Source: Podocnemis expansa (taxonomy: Eukaryota; Chordata; Testudines; Podocnemididae). From it: a stretch of DNA of 64,000 nucleotides. Below, in pieces: positions 36,318 to 49,336 of this stretch (position 1 is the stretch's first letter; each line of letters starts with the position of its first letter). The stretch lies in assembly GCA_007922195.1 (NCBI GenBank), contig ML682028.1:17575053-17639052 (forward strand). The letters run 5' to 3'. Below the pieces are notes generated by a model, which saw nothing but the letters and a program-made list of their open reading frames with translations, had not been told where the DNA came from and made no database searches. The position numbers were made by a program, and so were the translations under genes.

Positions 36318-38133
36318 CTGCAGAGAAACATGCCCACACACAGCCAATCAGAGGGTGCAGCTTCACCCAGCGCCGCAGGAAAAAGGACTCCATTGTACAA
36401 CAGAGCAATGCTGAGTGCCTAATTCCCTACCTGTGAATGCAAAGGGTCAGCCTCACAGCTCTCTGGGGTGGATATTTAGGGGCTGCTCAGCAGTCCTGAC
36501 TCACATGGGCAGATCTCACTCAGCAAGCAGTGTTTATGGGACTCTGGTTGTTTTCTCCCTTAACCTCACAGGACTCTGGTTATTTCCTCCCCTAACCTTG
36601 CAGGCTTTCCATGGGCAACTTTAAGTTTTGGCAAGATATTTCTGAACTCAGCATGTTCTCCAGCATGCAACAATTTACCCTTCCGGTTCTTTAGTTCCAT
36701 AGATTTGGGTGCAGCTGACAAGCCTACCCGGTGAGATTTAGGGTAGAACATGCCAGCAGAATGCTTAGCAAACAGCTTTACACAGATTAGTTGGGTTGTG
36801 ATCTGATCACACCCACCAGGGTCCTTCTTCCTTCTCAGCGGAGGAGCAGATGGGCTGCTTGCTTCTTGCAGCAGCTGACCTGGGGCAGATTCCAACACCC
36901 TTCCTCACCTGAATATTACCTGAATTCCCAGGAAAGCCAACAGCATGGCTCATGTAAATTCTCACCAGTGACAGTAACGCATTTATAAAGTGACCCTTTG
37001 AAACTCCCTCTTCCCCACCACAACTCCAGATATCATTAGTTAGGGCACAATTATCCTAGAACAGCCTTCATTCAAGGGAACTGCACTGCTCCTACCCATA
37101 CTGAACATAAAGAAGGCTGATCCTGTGAGCCATTTTATGCTGCCACGCAAGTAGGCAGAGGGCATTCCCTGCAGGCCTGGGGTCCTTCTGCCAGCACATT
37201 CTCTGCTCTTACTGTGCCTTTTAGACTTTGTCCCTTGGCCACTAACTATACTGCCCTATGTGTTTGCATCTGCTGCGTCTGCTGAAAGCTGCCCTTCCAC
37301 CCATGCTACTGTTTATTATCTACACATCCTGCTAGATCTCCGTCAAACACCTGTGCCTATACAGGGTAGATTTGCCATGGGGAAGCAATCTGTGAACTGG
37401 ATTTGCAGCCAAGAACCAAGTCAGGAGGTGATGCCAAGCCAAGTGCTCATGGTGCCTGATAGGGACAGCAGAGGAGGCTTAATGCCACCTTTATAGTCCC
37501 TTTAGCCAATCCTCAAGGCACCCAGGGGCTGGTTTGGTCCCCCAAACAAGTCAGACCAGCCTCAAGGTTGCTCTCCATGGCACCACCTTGTAACCAGTCC
37601 CTACAGGCTGCTATGCTCTCCAGATCACCAAAGAACGGAGCCGCCAGCTACAATCCCTCCAGGTTTTGGCATATCTTCAACTGGACTGGCACAGCGCCGG
37701 GTATGCCGGTATCATGCCACTTGGGGACTTCCCTCCGCCCAGGGAATCCCCAGGTGACTTTTTGAGCCAACATTACGTGTTGCTGGGGCCATACAAGGGC
37801 ATCAACTTATTGGGCAGGTTCCAGCCGCCTCCGGGACACAAGAATCTCTGCTACTCTAACAGCGCTTAGACGTCTCAGTCCCTTTGACTGGGCGCTGAGA
37901 ATGAAACAGTGGCACATGAGGACAGAGCGTTCCTGAGCGATTAGGCCCTAAGCTGCTGTTGACGGCAGCCTTGCCATTTTTAATGATTACATTATGTGTG
38001 TGTGAAGAGGGAGAAAGGCAGGGAAGCCGAGCACCTCCGCGGAGTTCCACATGACAGGTATCTAACAAAATACCAATGGCATGCCCGGCAGGCAAATGAA
38101 CAAGAAGCATGCAGTGGATGGGGTCTGCAGTAC

Positions 38134-38181
38134 CTGAATGAATCGGTTCATAGCTGGGATATCCATTCATCAGCGACAGAG
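38134..38181 (-). CDS. IRF8: IRF8 exon 6: short 48-nt exon
   Basis: Encodes ALSLMNGYPSYEPIHS (residues 186-201), with split codons at both ends. It corresponds to the human stretch around TGYTTYDAHHS; the GY-x-x-Y-x-x-x-H-S pattern is kept. The acceptor is cctggcag|CT and the donor TTCAG|GTACTG, phase 1 to phase 1. Only this length keeps the frame between exons 5 and 7, which supports the assignment despite the small size and low similarity. Confidence 0.88.
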
Positions 38182-38427
38182 CTGCCAGGGGAAAAGAAAT
38201 AAAGTTATATTTGTGTGCACAGTGTTGGCACAAACATGTGGATCTCAGGTAACATCTGATAATATTCATAATAAACTTGTTCCTCAAAAAAAAAAGAAAA
38301 TCTGCAAACAGGTAGGCAGCTCTTCAGAGATCACCAATATTTAGTGTTTGCTTTAGTCTTCAAGAGATTACCCAAACAAACTAACCCCTCTATTCTAAAA
38401 GTACTGGATATAGGGATAGGTTTTTAC

Positions 38428-38536
38428 CTGGGCTAGATTGCTGCATCCACCAGTCTGGTATTGGAGGGTTTCTACAACTCTCCTGAAGAGGGGATGGGCT
38501 TCTCTTTATACCAAGGTACTCATCCACATTGGGGGT
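38428..38536 (-). CDS. IRF8: IRF8 exon 5: linker with KRSPSP motif
   Basis: Encodes residues 150-185 plus one base: TPNVDEYLGIKRSPSPLQES, then through PDWWMQQSSP. Human IRF8 has the matching MIKRSPSPPE and LPDWWAQQ. The acceptor is cttcctcag|ACC and the donor CCCAG|GTAAAA, phase 1. The double tryptophan and the KRSPSP motif are shared with IRF4, but the flanking exons identify IRF8. Confidence 0.94.
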
Positions 38537-38881
38537 CTGAGGAAGACAGAAAAGCCATTAGCTCATCCAAAGTGAAGTCAAGCACTTTTACAGTTCGAGG
38601 CAATCAACCTCATGTCAATGGCAATAAATCTTGCACTGCAACAAACTGTTTTCTATATTGCTTACCAGCCCTTGAATGGAAATAGTAAAAGCAAACATAA
38701 TAAGGCAGCACTGATACTGTGATGTTGGTTGGGCCTTGGCTTTCAGGGGCACACTGAGAGCAGAATGTGGCCTTCTCCTCAGATGTCACCACTGGAAGTG
38801 CCTAAGCAGAATCTGACCCAAAAATTTTTCTGCACAAGAAAGAACTGCAAAACTCTGACCCTCTGGTGAAACTTTTATTGA

Positions 38882-38926
38882 GTTGTTCCAGAGAGGTAGC
38901 CATGTTAGTGTTTGGTTTATTGAACT
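38882..38926 (-). mobile_element. Penelope-like tail fragment in IRF8 intron 4
   Basis: The minus strand carries aactaacatggctacc-like sequence ending in ctggaac, the terminal tail of the family. Only about 45 bp are recognisable. Confidence 0.5.
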
Positions 38927-39176
38927 GTATGCAAACCCGAGATACACTGATACGAGAAGCACCTGCCACAGGCCCTTACATTGGGTTACATGGATGAATG
39001 TAACCCACATATCTGTAAAACACATAGATTTTCTTGCAACAGAAATATCAAAATCCAAGTCCCCCAGCCACGTGGTTCTATCATTATAAAAATGAAATAT
39101 AGCATTTCACAGCAGAACTTAACCATCAATAGCCTTCTAACCAAAGAGAAATCTTTTTGCTGACTCAGTTAGTTAC

Positions 39177-39265
39177 CTCTTTTATTAATTCTTCTAGTGC
39201 AGATGGACTGCACTCCATGTCAGAGGTCTCATTCAAGCTGCCTCCATTTGTAATACCTGCTTTGC
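39177..39265 (-). CDS. IRF8: IRF8 exon 4: linker
   Basis: Found by translating between exons 3 and 5; the frame is too short to appear as a long ORF. It encodes CKAGITNGGSLNET onward to ELIKE (residues 120-149), aligning with human CKLGVATAGC...DELIKE. The acceptor is ttttttccag|GC, completing the split codon from exon 3. The donor is GAG|GTAACT, phase 0. The sequence is less conserved than the DNA-binding domain but has the same length as the human exon product. Confidence 0.93.
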
Positions 39266-40999
39266 CTGGAAAAAAATACAGGGATTTGATGCTCAGCATC
39301 AGACCATGTGCAAAAGGTCTAACAAAGAATCAAACCCCACAGAATGCAAGTGAAGGCCATATGATGTGGGCAACTTGCATTTGGGAAATTTTTTCCTTTG
39401 CTAAAATAAAGAACACTAGAATTCTTCATGGGATCTCACCTCGCATTGCCATGTATAGGGGATTCTCTTGACAATGCAAGAGTCAGCCTCTCCCTTCACA
39501 CCTGTGCAACCTCTTTGGGCCTGCAGCTATATTCCCGGGTAAGGCTCCATTGCCAGTTAAATCAATGGGGATTTTGCCAGAGCGAGTACTGCATGACTGA
39601 GCCCAGGGGACTGCATGAGTGTGAAAAGATGAAATCCAGTAAGAGGGCCACAGTTCAGCTGCAGCTGGGAACAAGACGTTGTTTTCCCCCTCCAAAGCAC
39701 AGCCCTGCCTTACTAAGGGAACGTGAAAGGAAATTTGCATAATACTTATAACAAGGGTTCAGAAATATAAAGCCTTCTGGGTGAATGAAGTTTACAGAGA
39801 CCAAGATGCTAAAGGTAGATTTCCTGACCACCAGATTTTGCATGCTTAAAAAAAAAGGCACAAACAAAACCACAAATAAAAATAAACGTAGCACAGCTCA
39901 CCAGACCGGACACCAGAGAAACAAATGTTCTCTGCTCAACCCTAATTCCTGCTTTTACAAGGGGGTTTGTTCTACTGCGGCTGTACAGATTAAAGCAGAT
40001 GTACCTTTAGGATGAAAGGGGCATCAGGACTGAATGTAAAGCCAAAACCTCAACTAAAATCTTCAGCAGGACACATTCTGAACTCACCAGGGTCCAGCCC
40101 CAGACGAACACCAGTAAATTCAGTGGAGTTGCTCTAGGTTTATACTGGTGTAAGTGGGAGCAGGATCAGACCCTCTGATGGAGGCGTCGGCAGTGGAGAA
40201 TTACCAGCTAACGTCAGAGTTGTCTGGTTTTTTTATCCCAGGGAATCACCTCTCCCACTCAAACAACTGTGGGATGGGCCAAGCGAGGAGAGTGAATTCC
40301 AACATGGAGCTTTCCACAAATCCTTCCAGAGGGGACAAGGAGGAGTGTTTGCTCTCCTTCCCTCAGGAAGAAGGGACAAGACCCTGAGATCCACTGGAAG
40401 CCCACGTCAGCCACATGGAGGTCCTGTGCCTCTGAGTGACTTCGGTGCCCTTGCTCCTCATCATTTCCCTAGCCCATTGCCTCCTGCCAGGTTTTCCTTC
40501 CTAAGAGACCACCTCCAAATCCTATCGGAAAGGGATTCTACAGTCCACCTTGCTACAGAAGAGCAAATGTCATGTAAAAAAACGTTAACTTTCTCCTGGA
40601 TTCCCTAGTTGGCTTTCAGGATAAAAGGATGCATGGTTCCCTGGCCCCTCCTCCACCAACCCTGGATCATCCATATCTGCCTGCCTCTCCCCCACCATGT
40701 ATCCCTAGCCCACACCTCTAGGAAAGAGTGGGACCATGCCTTGGAAGGGACTGTCTTCCCCACCATCACATGACTAAGAAAGCTCTGCAGGCACAGACCT
40801 AGCAGGTACGGTCTGAATCAGATGAATCACAAGTGAAAATGGGACATGGCCCCATTCGGTTTCTGAACTCACATCAAAGTTGGCTTAAGTCCACCTTTTG
40901 CTTCAATAACTGGAAATCTCCCTTTTGCTATAAACACCTCAGATGTCCACAGCTCAGGAGGCAGGTGGCCATTGTCACCTGGTTGATCAGGGCACTTAC

Positions 41000-41183
41000 A
41001 TTTCTGCTCTTCCTCCGGCACAATCCTGTAAACTTTGTACGGCTCGGAGATGTCCAGCTGGGACCTGTCTGTCACCTCCTCGAAGTCTGGGCTCTTGTTC
41101 AGAGCACAACGTAGCCTTGTCTTCCAAGTAGCTGGCTCAGCTTTATCACCTTCTTTATATTTCCCTTTGAAAACTGCCCAAGC
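41000..41183 (-). CDS. IRF8: IRF8 exon 3: second half of DNA-binding domain
   Basis: Encodes residues 59-119 plus the first base of codon 120, starting AWAVFKGKYKEGDKAEP. The acceptor is gtttcag|GCT and the donor AAAT|GTAAGT, phase 1. It contains W60 and W78, which complete the tryptophan cluster. It also contains the recognition-helix region around K79-T80 and K108. T80 and K108 are the human positions altered in IRF8 immunodeficiency (known from the family literature); both are intact here with unchanged numbering. Confidence 0.97.
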
Positions 41184-41799
41184 CTGAAACAAAACAGAAA
41201 AGTTCCACTTCATCTCTAGGGATTCTGTTTCTCAGATTTTATAAATTGTATTGGTTTAGGGTTTATTTTTGACAATTTTTCAGTTTTTATGGAGACAGCA
41301 AAAAATCAAGATGTTTGGGCATCTCTCTGCATTTGCTGTAATCAGTAATCTCTTGAGAGTCTTCCCAAACAGGGATTTAATGTAGTGCCATATCAAACAG
41401 CACTAGGCAGCCTTTAGAGAGTAGCAGAAGGGTCCCCACAGACTAATCGATGCACAGCGTGTTAGTGCGTTTTGGAAATCATGGTCCCCTAGTCCATATT
41501 GCTGCTCCATGGAGACAAACTCAGAAACAAGAAACCATTTCCAGCATTTATTGGATAAACACCAATTTCATTGTCTTTTTATTGGTTAAAGGCTAAAATC
41601 ACCAGCCCCATTTATAACTAAAGAAGCAAAGCTCACATTTGCTTCTCAAGATTTTTTCTTGATGTCCTTACTGAAGGAAATTCCCAGTGACTTCCACCAC
41701 ACACCTACTGGTAACCACCTATCACAGGTACTTATCTGGCCCCATCCCTGTAGCGTCTGAGCTCCTCACAGTCTTTACTGAATTTATCCAAAGTTGCAA

Positions 41800-41960
41800 C
41801 ACTACTGTTAAAGTACAGAAAAGCTATTATCCCCTTTTCACTTATGGGAAACTGAGACACAGAGAAACTTGCCCAAGGTCATCCAAGAAGTGTATGTCAG
41901 AGGTGGGAATTTAACCTTCACCTCCCAGGTCAGTGTCCTAATTACTGTATCAGCTTTCAC
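41800..41960 (-). repeat. Antisense MIR-like relic in IRF8 intron 2
   Basis: Contains gggaaactgagacacagaga and cttgcccaaggtcatccaag, the antisense MIR signature. Confidence 0.7.
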
Positions 41961-42719
41961 AGTGAATCAAAAAGAGCCTGGGTCTCCAGGATATTGCAGC
42001 TACTGTGACCATCATTTAAATCCATGTAAAATGCTTCCAGAGAGTTCTCCATTCATATATCCCAGGAGCAGTGTTCTACGTTCACTTTGCTCAGGTGGAA
42101 ATGATCACCCAAGGCATGGCAGAACACGTCCCACAATATCAGTGCACTTGTGAATTAGAGCCTACAAAGAGGAAGTTGCGATTGGTTTCGATCAGGTTTG
42201 CAAAAAACACAACAGACCTCTTGCACCAAAATCTGACAAGCCTAGATGGGAGACAATTGCATGCAAATGCCCTGCATAGGGCCACAATTTATATGCCATG
42301 AAATTCTTTTCTTTGCAGAATTTTGCACAAATTGAGACTTAGGCTATTTGCCACGGTCCAAAATTAGCCTGGTAAGTACTTTCATCAGGTGCATGAGAGA
42401 TGCGGGGAGAGCCCTGAGCTTTGCACTTTCTTCTTTTTGTTGGAGTCTCCCAACTCTAAACAATTCTAAACAATCTGTGAGCTCAGTTCTCTTGCTCAGA
42501 GAAAGCCAGATTTCCAAAAACCACACGTGCTACTAGCACACCTGTGCTCAGCTCAGGCATAATAGCAGTAATGGGCTTTTTTAATATTGCTTGTGCATGG
42601 CAGATACACAATGGTGCTTTGATTTTTGAAATCACGTCCCCAGTGTCAAGTTCTTTGAAAAAGCTATCTTGCAAGGCAGCATTTGAGTGCTGGTAAGATT
42701 GCTTCAGCGTCCCTGCCGG

Positions 42720-42890
42720 GGAGATGGGTATTGCCTAGTTGATACAGCACAGAACAGGGACTCAGGAGACCTGGATTCTGTTTTCTGCTTGGCTACAGGC
42801 CTGCTGGGTGACCTTGGACAAGTCATGCCCCTGCCCTGTGCCTCGTTACCCCCATTTTACAGGTGGGGAAACTGACACTAACCTGCTTCA
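42720..42890 (+). repeat. MIR-like relic in IRF8 intron 2
   Basis: Contains ggactcaggagacctgga, gaccttggacaagtcatgcc and cccattttacaggtggggaa. Well preserved. Confidence 0.75.
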
Positions 42891-43925
42891 TAAAACACCT
42901 TGCAGTTTCCTGATGAAAATCACTGTAAAAGTTAGATATTTTTATTATTACTACAGTCAAGTGAACATTCATATTTAGGGACATTTGAAAAAGGTGCTCA
43001 GTGTGGTGTACCACAATATAATATGCATATATTGATTTGGAAAACAAATATTAAACTAGCAGGCTTGATCCCTTTGGAGAAGTTTTGATGGGGCATGAAA
43101 CTACTTCTTTAGCTCCTGGTCTTCCAGAGATCGGACTGAAATCAATGGGTCCTTAGTGAGAAAAGTTGTCTGTGGGCATAAGCATTTGCAGACTAAGGGC
43201 AGTAGTCTTATTTATAAATAAATATCTGTGATAACTATTCATAATAAAAACCAGGAAAAGACCAGTTAGGATCACCAATATAATCCAAATCTGATATCCC
43301 AGCTTTGGGGGCAAAATGCATTTTAAACTCAGAGCTATAAATGCCTGAAATGTTGGGGATGCTGGCTCAAATTCTGCACCTGACACTTCTGCAGCCTCAC
43401 TGCAGTCAACAGAGTTACCCCAATATGTCTAAGCCTATAAAACAGTTGTGTTACTAGAAGTCCAGAGAGCCACTGGTGATTTCATTTCTGTACAGAAGCG
43501 GATCTTCATTACCCCCCGTTTTCCATCCAAAAACAATTTGAATGTTTAAAACAAGTGCCATGGGGTCTCCGCACCTTAACTAACAAGATGTTGAGTGGGA
43601 GATGTCTTATTAATGCCCAATTTGCTTTAATTTGAAGGAGAACAGCAGCTCAGAGCAATTCTCCAAATAATAATAATAATAAAATTAATGATAGGATGGA
43701 AACCTATTATACTACCAAAAAGAGGAGTAGGCTAAACACTTTATGCAAAGTCTGTTGGCGTGAAGGACACTCAGCAACTCACCTGTGGCAATCAGCAACC
43801 TAGAGAATCAAAACCAGGCTGTTGCTTGCTCTGGCAAGTAGGGGATGTGCCAACACGCTTGCAATGAAAGATAAAGTCATGGTGGTTGAGCAGTGCTAAT
43901 AAAAGAAATTTACCTTCTATCCTAC

Positions 43926-44099
43926 CTTGAATATAGAAGCATCCACCTCCTGGTTGTAATCCTGTTTCCCAGCATGTTTCCATGGGATACGGAACATGCT
44001 TTTCTCTTCATTTTCCCAGATCAAGCCAGGGTACAGTCCACTATCAATCTGTTCAATCAGCCACTGCCTGAGCCGTCGGCCACCGTTCCTGTCGCACAT
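43926..44099 (-). CDS. IRF8: IRF8 exon 2: start codon and first half of DNA-binding domain
   Basis: Encodes residues 1-58, beginning MCDRNGGRRLRQW and ending SIFK. The acceptor is ctttcag, followed by a single G and then the ATG, as in an IRF8 gene with a non-coding first exon. The donor is AAG|GTAGG, phase 0. It carries W13, W28 and W40 of the five-tryptophan IRF signature. Near identity to mammalian IRF8 over this stretch fixes the orthology. The ATG at 44099 is preferred over an in-frame codon 14 triplets upstream, because that one lies in the intron. Confidence 0.97.
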
Positions 44100-44459
44100 C
44101 CTGAAAGTGACATTTGCAGGGGGTCCGTTAAATCCCTCCAAGCAGTCACACGCTTTTTACATATGGAAAGCAAGTGTTCCAGTTCAAAGAGTTCTTCTGT
44201 ACAGTGCATAAAAACTAGGAATCAGCAGCAATGGAGCAGGGAGGTTAGACTGTATGCACCATTGGCCAAGGATTTCTGTATTTACTGTGTCTTTTACATG
44301 GCCAGCACTTAACAGATAATATATAGAGATATTAAAATGTTCTAATTATTGCACACACATAGCCAATGTCAGAAATGTTAAAATGCACCCAACACTCTGC
44401 GACAGACAGCATTATAAATTATTTTAGTAGCAATAATTTGCATGTTTATAATAATTAGC

Positions 44460-44640
44460 GTTCAAGGATCTCAAAGCCCACCATTATTATCCCCATTTTA
44501 CAGAGAAAGAAACTAAGACATACAGAGAGGTTAAATGACTTGCTCCAGGCCACAATGGGAGGGGGCTTCCATCAGGACTAGAACCAAAAACTCCCCTCTC
44601 TCACCACTAAAACATGCTGCATACTATTACACCATGGACT
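44460..44640 (-). repeat. Antisense MIR-like relic in IRF8 intron 1
   Basis: Contains ccccattttacagagaaaga, acagagaggttaaatgactt and tgctccaggccac. Confidence 0.75.
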
Positions 44641-44644
44641 GAAA

Positions 44645-44770
44645 CCAGATTGCAAGGGTCTTTGGGGCAAAGTCTATCTTTTTGTTCCCTGTTTGTCCAG
44701 CACCTAGTACAATGAGGTCTTGGTCCAGGGCAGAGCACCTAGGTGCTGCCATAATACACCTAATAGATAA
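44645..44770 (+). repeat. L2-like 3' tail relic in IRF8 intron 1
   Basis: Contains tctttggggcaaagtctatc, cagcacctagtacaatgagg and a cataatac end. Confidence 0.55.
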
Positions 44771-44999
44771 GGAACAAAGCGCAATTTAGATTAAAGAACC
44801 AAATTCAGCTTTCCGTTACATTGTACAAATGCATAGTAACTCTATTGATTTCAACTGAGAGAGAATGTTTTGTAGCCAAGAGCAGAATACAGCCTAAAGC
44901 TGTCTGAACTGCAGTCTGCGGGGCCCATAGACATCTCTTGGTAAATAGGGGATGGAGGAGGACCTGAAAAAATTAATAAAATAGACATTTCATAGAATT

Positions 45000-47900
45000 A
45001 ACAGGTTTAGACAAAGCCTCTGAGAGTCTGACATGTTCAATACTTCCATAGTGCAGTCGCTCTTGGCAAACAGCCTCCTTTATCACCTGCACTAAGCATT
45101 CCCCCCAGACCTCTATATCGTCTCACAAATGCTTCTTCACATAATATATATATTGGACAGATCCTGTCAAATGCAAAGAAAAGGCTGCTTTTGACAAAAC
45201 CAACTTCTTGGTAATTCAGCTGCCAGTCACAAGAACAACAGCTGGAAATCCCCGATAGCTGGACAGATGCTCTGCAGCCCTTACCTAAACATTTTTCTTG
45301 CCAATACTTCAGTGCTATAGACTATTGCTGTGCATTATTTTTATTTGAATTATTCCTCATGTGGTGCTAGATGCCTCTCTAATAGCAGGTTAATAAATGA
45401 TGGTGAAAGCTATCCAATTAACTGATTTAAACTCTAGGAGCACTATTTAAAAAAAAAAATCCCTCATTTAAATCAGTGTAGCTGCAGGAACAAGAAACAA
45501 AAAGCACAATGAATTACTTGATTCCGTTTGATTAAGGCAATCTCTTCTCTCAAACTTTTACACTGATGACCAGAAACTGAGCTGATATAACTTGATGCAA
45601 CTCCACTGACTTAGATGTCTGAAAATTGTACAGTTTATCGGATGCATTCATTGCATACAGAACTAGGGACTACAGGCACTGACATGGCAGTCAATGAAAC
45701 CAATGAAGCTCCAGTAAAGTTAAGGGAGTTATTCCTGATTTTCACCAGTGTGAGATGAGAGTAAAGTCAGCCAAATTTGCATTAAATAAGTTTATGTGCT
45801 CTAACGATTAGCATTTCTTGGAAGATTATGTCCCTATCCTTGCACTTGACCCACATCATTGCCTATCACTGGTACTTGGGCTAAATGAAGAATGCAAGAA
45901 CTGGGCCACATGCACGTGTGCAAATGAACTCAGGTAAAATGCTGTGAGCATGTTGGAGAATCATCTAATTATAGTGCAATCACCATCTCTATAGTTAGAA
46001 ACCAAGAATTTCCCACATCATTGGGCCTCTCATTATATCTCTGCAGTTTTAACATATATCATGCTAAATGAGACAGAGTTCTCCACCTCAATGTAATTTA
46101 ATTTCATTTTGGTTTTAAGTCCAGTTGGTTATGTTTTCAAGCCCCAGCCTTACTCTGAAATCAGTGGGGCTAATTATCTATGAAATAACTTATGTGAGCA
46201 TGTCGGGCAGGATCAGTGTCTTTGTTGCAAGAGAAAAGGTGTTTAAATTATCTGAATGTCCAAAGCTGTTTTTGCATGACACAAAATAGAAAAAAATTAA
46301 ACAAAAACAAAAAAGGATCATTTTAAAAAACTAAGCAAGCAGGTCATTGGCATGCAGATAACAGTCATGATTTGAAAAGCACCTGTATCCGGACACCCAG
46401 CTTGGTTTAGTAAGAACTGTGTTCCACAGTAAACCATAACTGAAGTTGATAGGAATTGTGTATGCCCATCCCAGGAGAAATCTGTCTTCACATCATGGCT
46501 GGATAACCTACATTCCCAACATGGATTTCAACTGGCTTTTATGAATCAAGGCCAAGAGGCTCTGCTGAGTGATTCCACTAGCCATTCTCACACTCAGGAC
46601 GCCCCATGCAGAAATTCAGGTAACATTCAGGACCATGATTATGTCAACACCCAAGTGGTCATAATTTTACAGCTGCCTGCACATGACCACAAATACTTAC
46701 ACACCTACGGAACCACGATATTCCAACCAGTATCAGAAAGTAGGTTCAAAAGATACAAGGCCACAGAAGAATGGGTTATGGAATGAATTATCCAAACCAA
46801 TGTTTGCATTGCCTAACTGGTTCTTTTTGGCAATGTCATTTTGTGCAACATCTCCCAGTGGTGGGAGGCCCCCTGGGCCTTCGATACAAGAAATAAACAT
46901 GTAAAGCAAATAATTCCAAGCCTTAGTCTAACTTTCCCCACCCACCATGCTTCCTGATTTAGACTGCTCGTTTTTTCCAATTATTTAAAGATGTCTTTAT
47001 CCTATGTGACATCAGTTAGCATCCTATTCTCTTTTTTCAAGAGGAGTTACATATCATGATTTAGAGATTCCTGGAATGCCACCAGCATCTTCCTCCCTGG
47101 CCTTCAAGCCAGAGATGGAAGCAACCTTAAGAGCAGCACAGATGCACAAACAACTGGTCAGTTTTCTGCATTTCTTCCCCTTTTAGAAGCGATGTCATTT
47201 TCCAAAACAAATGGTATTTTTTCACCCCTTCCCCATCTTCTATTCTGCAGCAGGCCCCAAACGGTTTAATCATTACAAAAGCAAAGACCAATACCCACCT
47301 AAAGGGCAGTTGGTTTGCTCACTGCTCTGAAAAAGGATCCACAGTAACATTAAAGACAAGCAATCAAAAAGATCATATGTGCACACTCTCTTCTGTTTCT
47401 GAATTACTTTCTCTAGCACTGTGATATTTAGACAAATTCTTCTACCTGAAAATAAGTGGTAATTGCTTCAAATTGTCTTTTGTCACTTTCTAATAAAGAT
47501 CCATGGTACTACTGCCACAAAGTGCATTTTGAGGCCCCAGTGAAGTCACATCAGAAGACTTTTTGCCTAATTAAGCTAATGCTAACAGTTCTGTTTAGTC
47601 AACACCACCAGGCAGATACTCTGCTAAAAGATCACTTCTCTTCTCTCATTCATCCCATCATTCATTAGTCTTGTCCTTCATGTTTTCCAGATTTCTGGAC
47701 ACCTTAGCTAGGCTTCCACACCCCACAAAGTCCCAGGAACCTTGAATGATGGATATTTTGGGTTTATGTGGTGCAACAGTTAGACAGAGTTTAACAGAAC
47801 TGAGCTGATTGGCAATCCCTTGCAAAAGGTAGGGACAATGAATCTAGTTAAAGACTGAGCACCTACTTGACATAGAAACTGCTTTCCTTTTTATACATGC

Positions 47901-48240
47901 AACCCAAACCTTTCACATTACTCCCTCTTACCTCAGAGCTCTGGCCCCATACCTATTGCCTCACTGAACTAAGAGGAGCTCAGCTCTTCTTGGTCATTCC
48001 TTAATATGGCTTTGGGGCCCATGATAACAACAGGGCTCTGTGGGCACGGCTTGCTCACTATTTATTCAGTCCAGATTTGTATTAAAGTCAGCCAGAGGTC
48101 TGTCCAATGGCAGGGAGTGTTGAATAGACCCCATAATTTGTCTAGCCTAAACATTCCTATTCCTCATTTTATGTTCAGGTGGGATTCTCAGTACTGTACT
48201 TAGAACAAGACGACTTTATTGTACTGTTTAGGCAATAGGA
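45000..48240 (-). other. IRF8: Middle of IRF8 intron 1, nothing recognised
   Basis: Non-coding. No repeat or regulatory site could be named by eye, though intronic enhancers cannot be excluded. Confidence 0.5.
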
Positions 48241-48244
48241 GACA

Positions 48245-48480
48245 ATAAGATGGGGATCAAAGGACCATAGTGGGTCAGACCAATATTTCCATATAGCCTA
48301 GTATCCCAATTTCTAGAGAACAGCGAAACTACCAAGTGTTCATCCCCTGTCATCCAGGCCCAGCTTCTGGCAGTCAGAGATTTAGGAACACCCAGAGGTT
48401 GGGGCTGCATCCCTGATCCTCTCAGCTCACAGCCACTGAAGGGCCCCTTCAGTAAGAAGAATCATAGGACATTGCACATC
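48245..48480 (+). repeat. Sauropsid-type interspersed repeat in IRF8 intron 1
   Basis: Contains gggtcagaccaatatttcc, catcccctgtcatccaggc and cccagcttctggcag, blocks familiar from abundant turtle/crocodilian repeats. Class not determined. Confidence 0.5.
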
Positions 48481-49336
48481 CCCCTGTGCCCCTTCAAAGT
48501 ATCAGTCACACTCACAGCTTGTGTGCACTGTGCCAAATGCACCAGTTTTTTCAGCCAAGGCCAAGGGTGAGAGTTTGAGATTATGGAAGAGGTGGAAACT
48601 TTCCAAGATCATAGCTTCTCAGTTGCTAATCAGGAAACCGCACAAGAGAGAGTCCTGCTGCTCTAAAAGCAGGTGGAAGGGGTATGTTATTTTTGTCAGG
48701 TTATTTTAAGTTAAGAACAGTTTTAAATATTTTGCTTTTCCTCCAGCCGGTACTTCGGTATGCTGGCTACCAGCAAGGCCTCTCACCTTGCCACTCCAAC
48801 GAGCAAAATGCTCCCCAGACACCAGTCTGATTGTGTTTCAGCCAGTTACATTATTCAAACAAACACGAGAACACAGGTTAAAAATATCCACCACCATCCC
48901 TAGCCACAGGATCTCTGAGGAGTCACCGGTTTATTTGTTCTCAGCAGCAGGAGATTGGTTTGGGGAATTATGGTGCGGGACAGGACTGCCCCTGGCTGGG
49001 GCTAAGTCCACGCTTTCATTTAAAGTTAGGCCGAAAGGCAGTGGCACAAGGCTTGGCAGGGAGTGTCCAGCGCTGGCCAGCGAGCAACAGAAACGTGCCA
49101 CCTTCCAACGCTCAGATCTCACCTGCAAAAAGGAAGCTGCGGTTGCAAAGAAATGGAAAGCTCCTCAAATCTGTGCCGAAGCGGGGCAAATTAGATTTGC
49201 AACAGCAACATGAATCAGTGGCTTTAAAAAGAAGAGGCAAGGGAGGCTCGGACTAAGGCACCGTCTCTCCTAGGCTCTGCCGGGGCCACCTACCACCCGC
49301 TGCGGAGTGCTCTGCTCGCTGCTCGCTTGCCCATAC

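Larger units (their letters stand above)
44101..49336 (-). other. IRF8: IRF8 intron 1
   Basis: A 5.2-kb intron between the non-coding exon 1 and the ATG exon. It contains an antisense MIR-like relic and an L2-like tail near its 3' end, and a dispersed repeat at about 48245-48480. The rest (about 44.8-48.2 kb) shows no recognisable gene or repeat. The 5' edge depends on which exon 1 donor is used. Confidence 0.6.

Noticed and set aside
32921..44099. IRF4 as an alternative identity
   Set aside because: The N-terminus MCDRNGGRRLRQW, the exon 4-5 linker and the C-terminal RENLQITV match IRF8 specifically.
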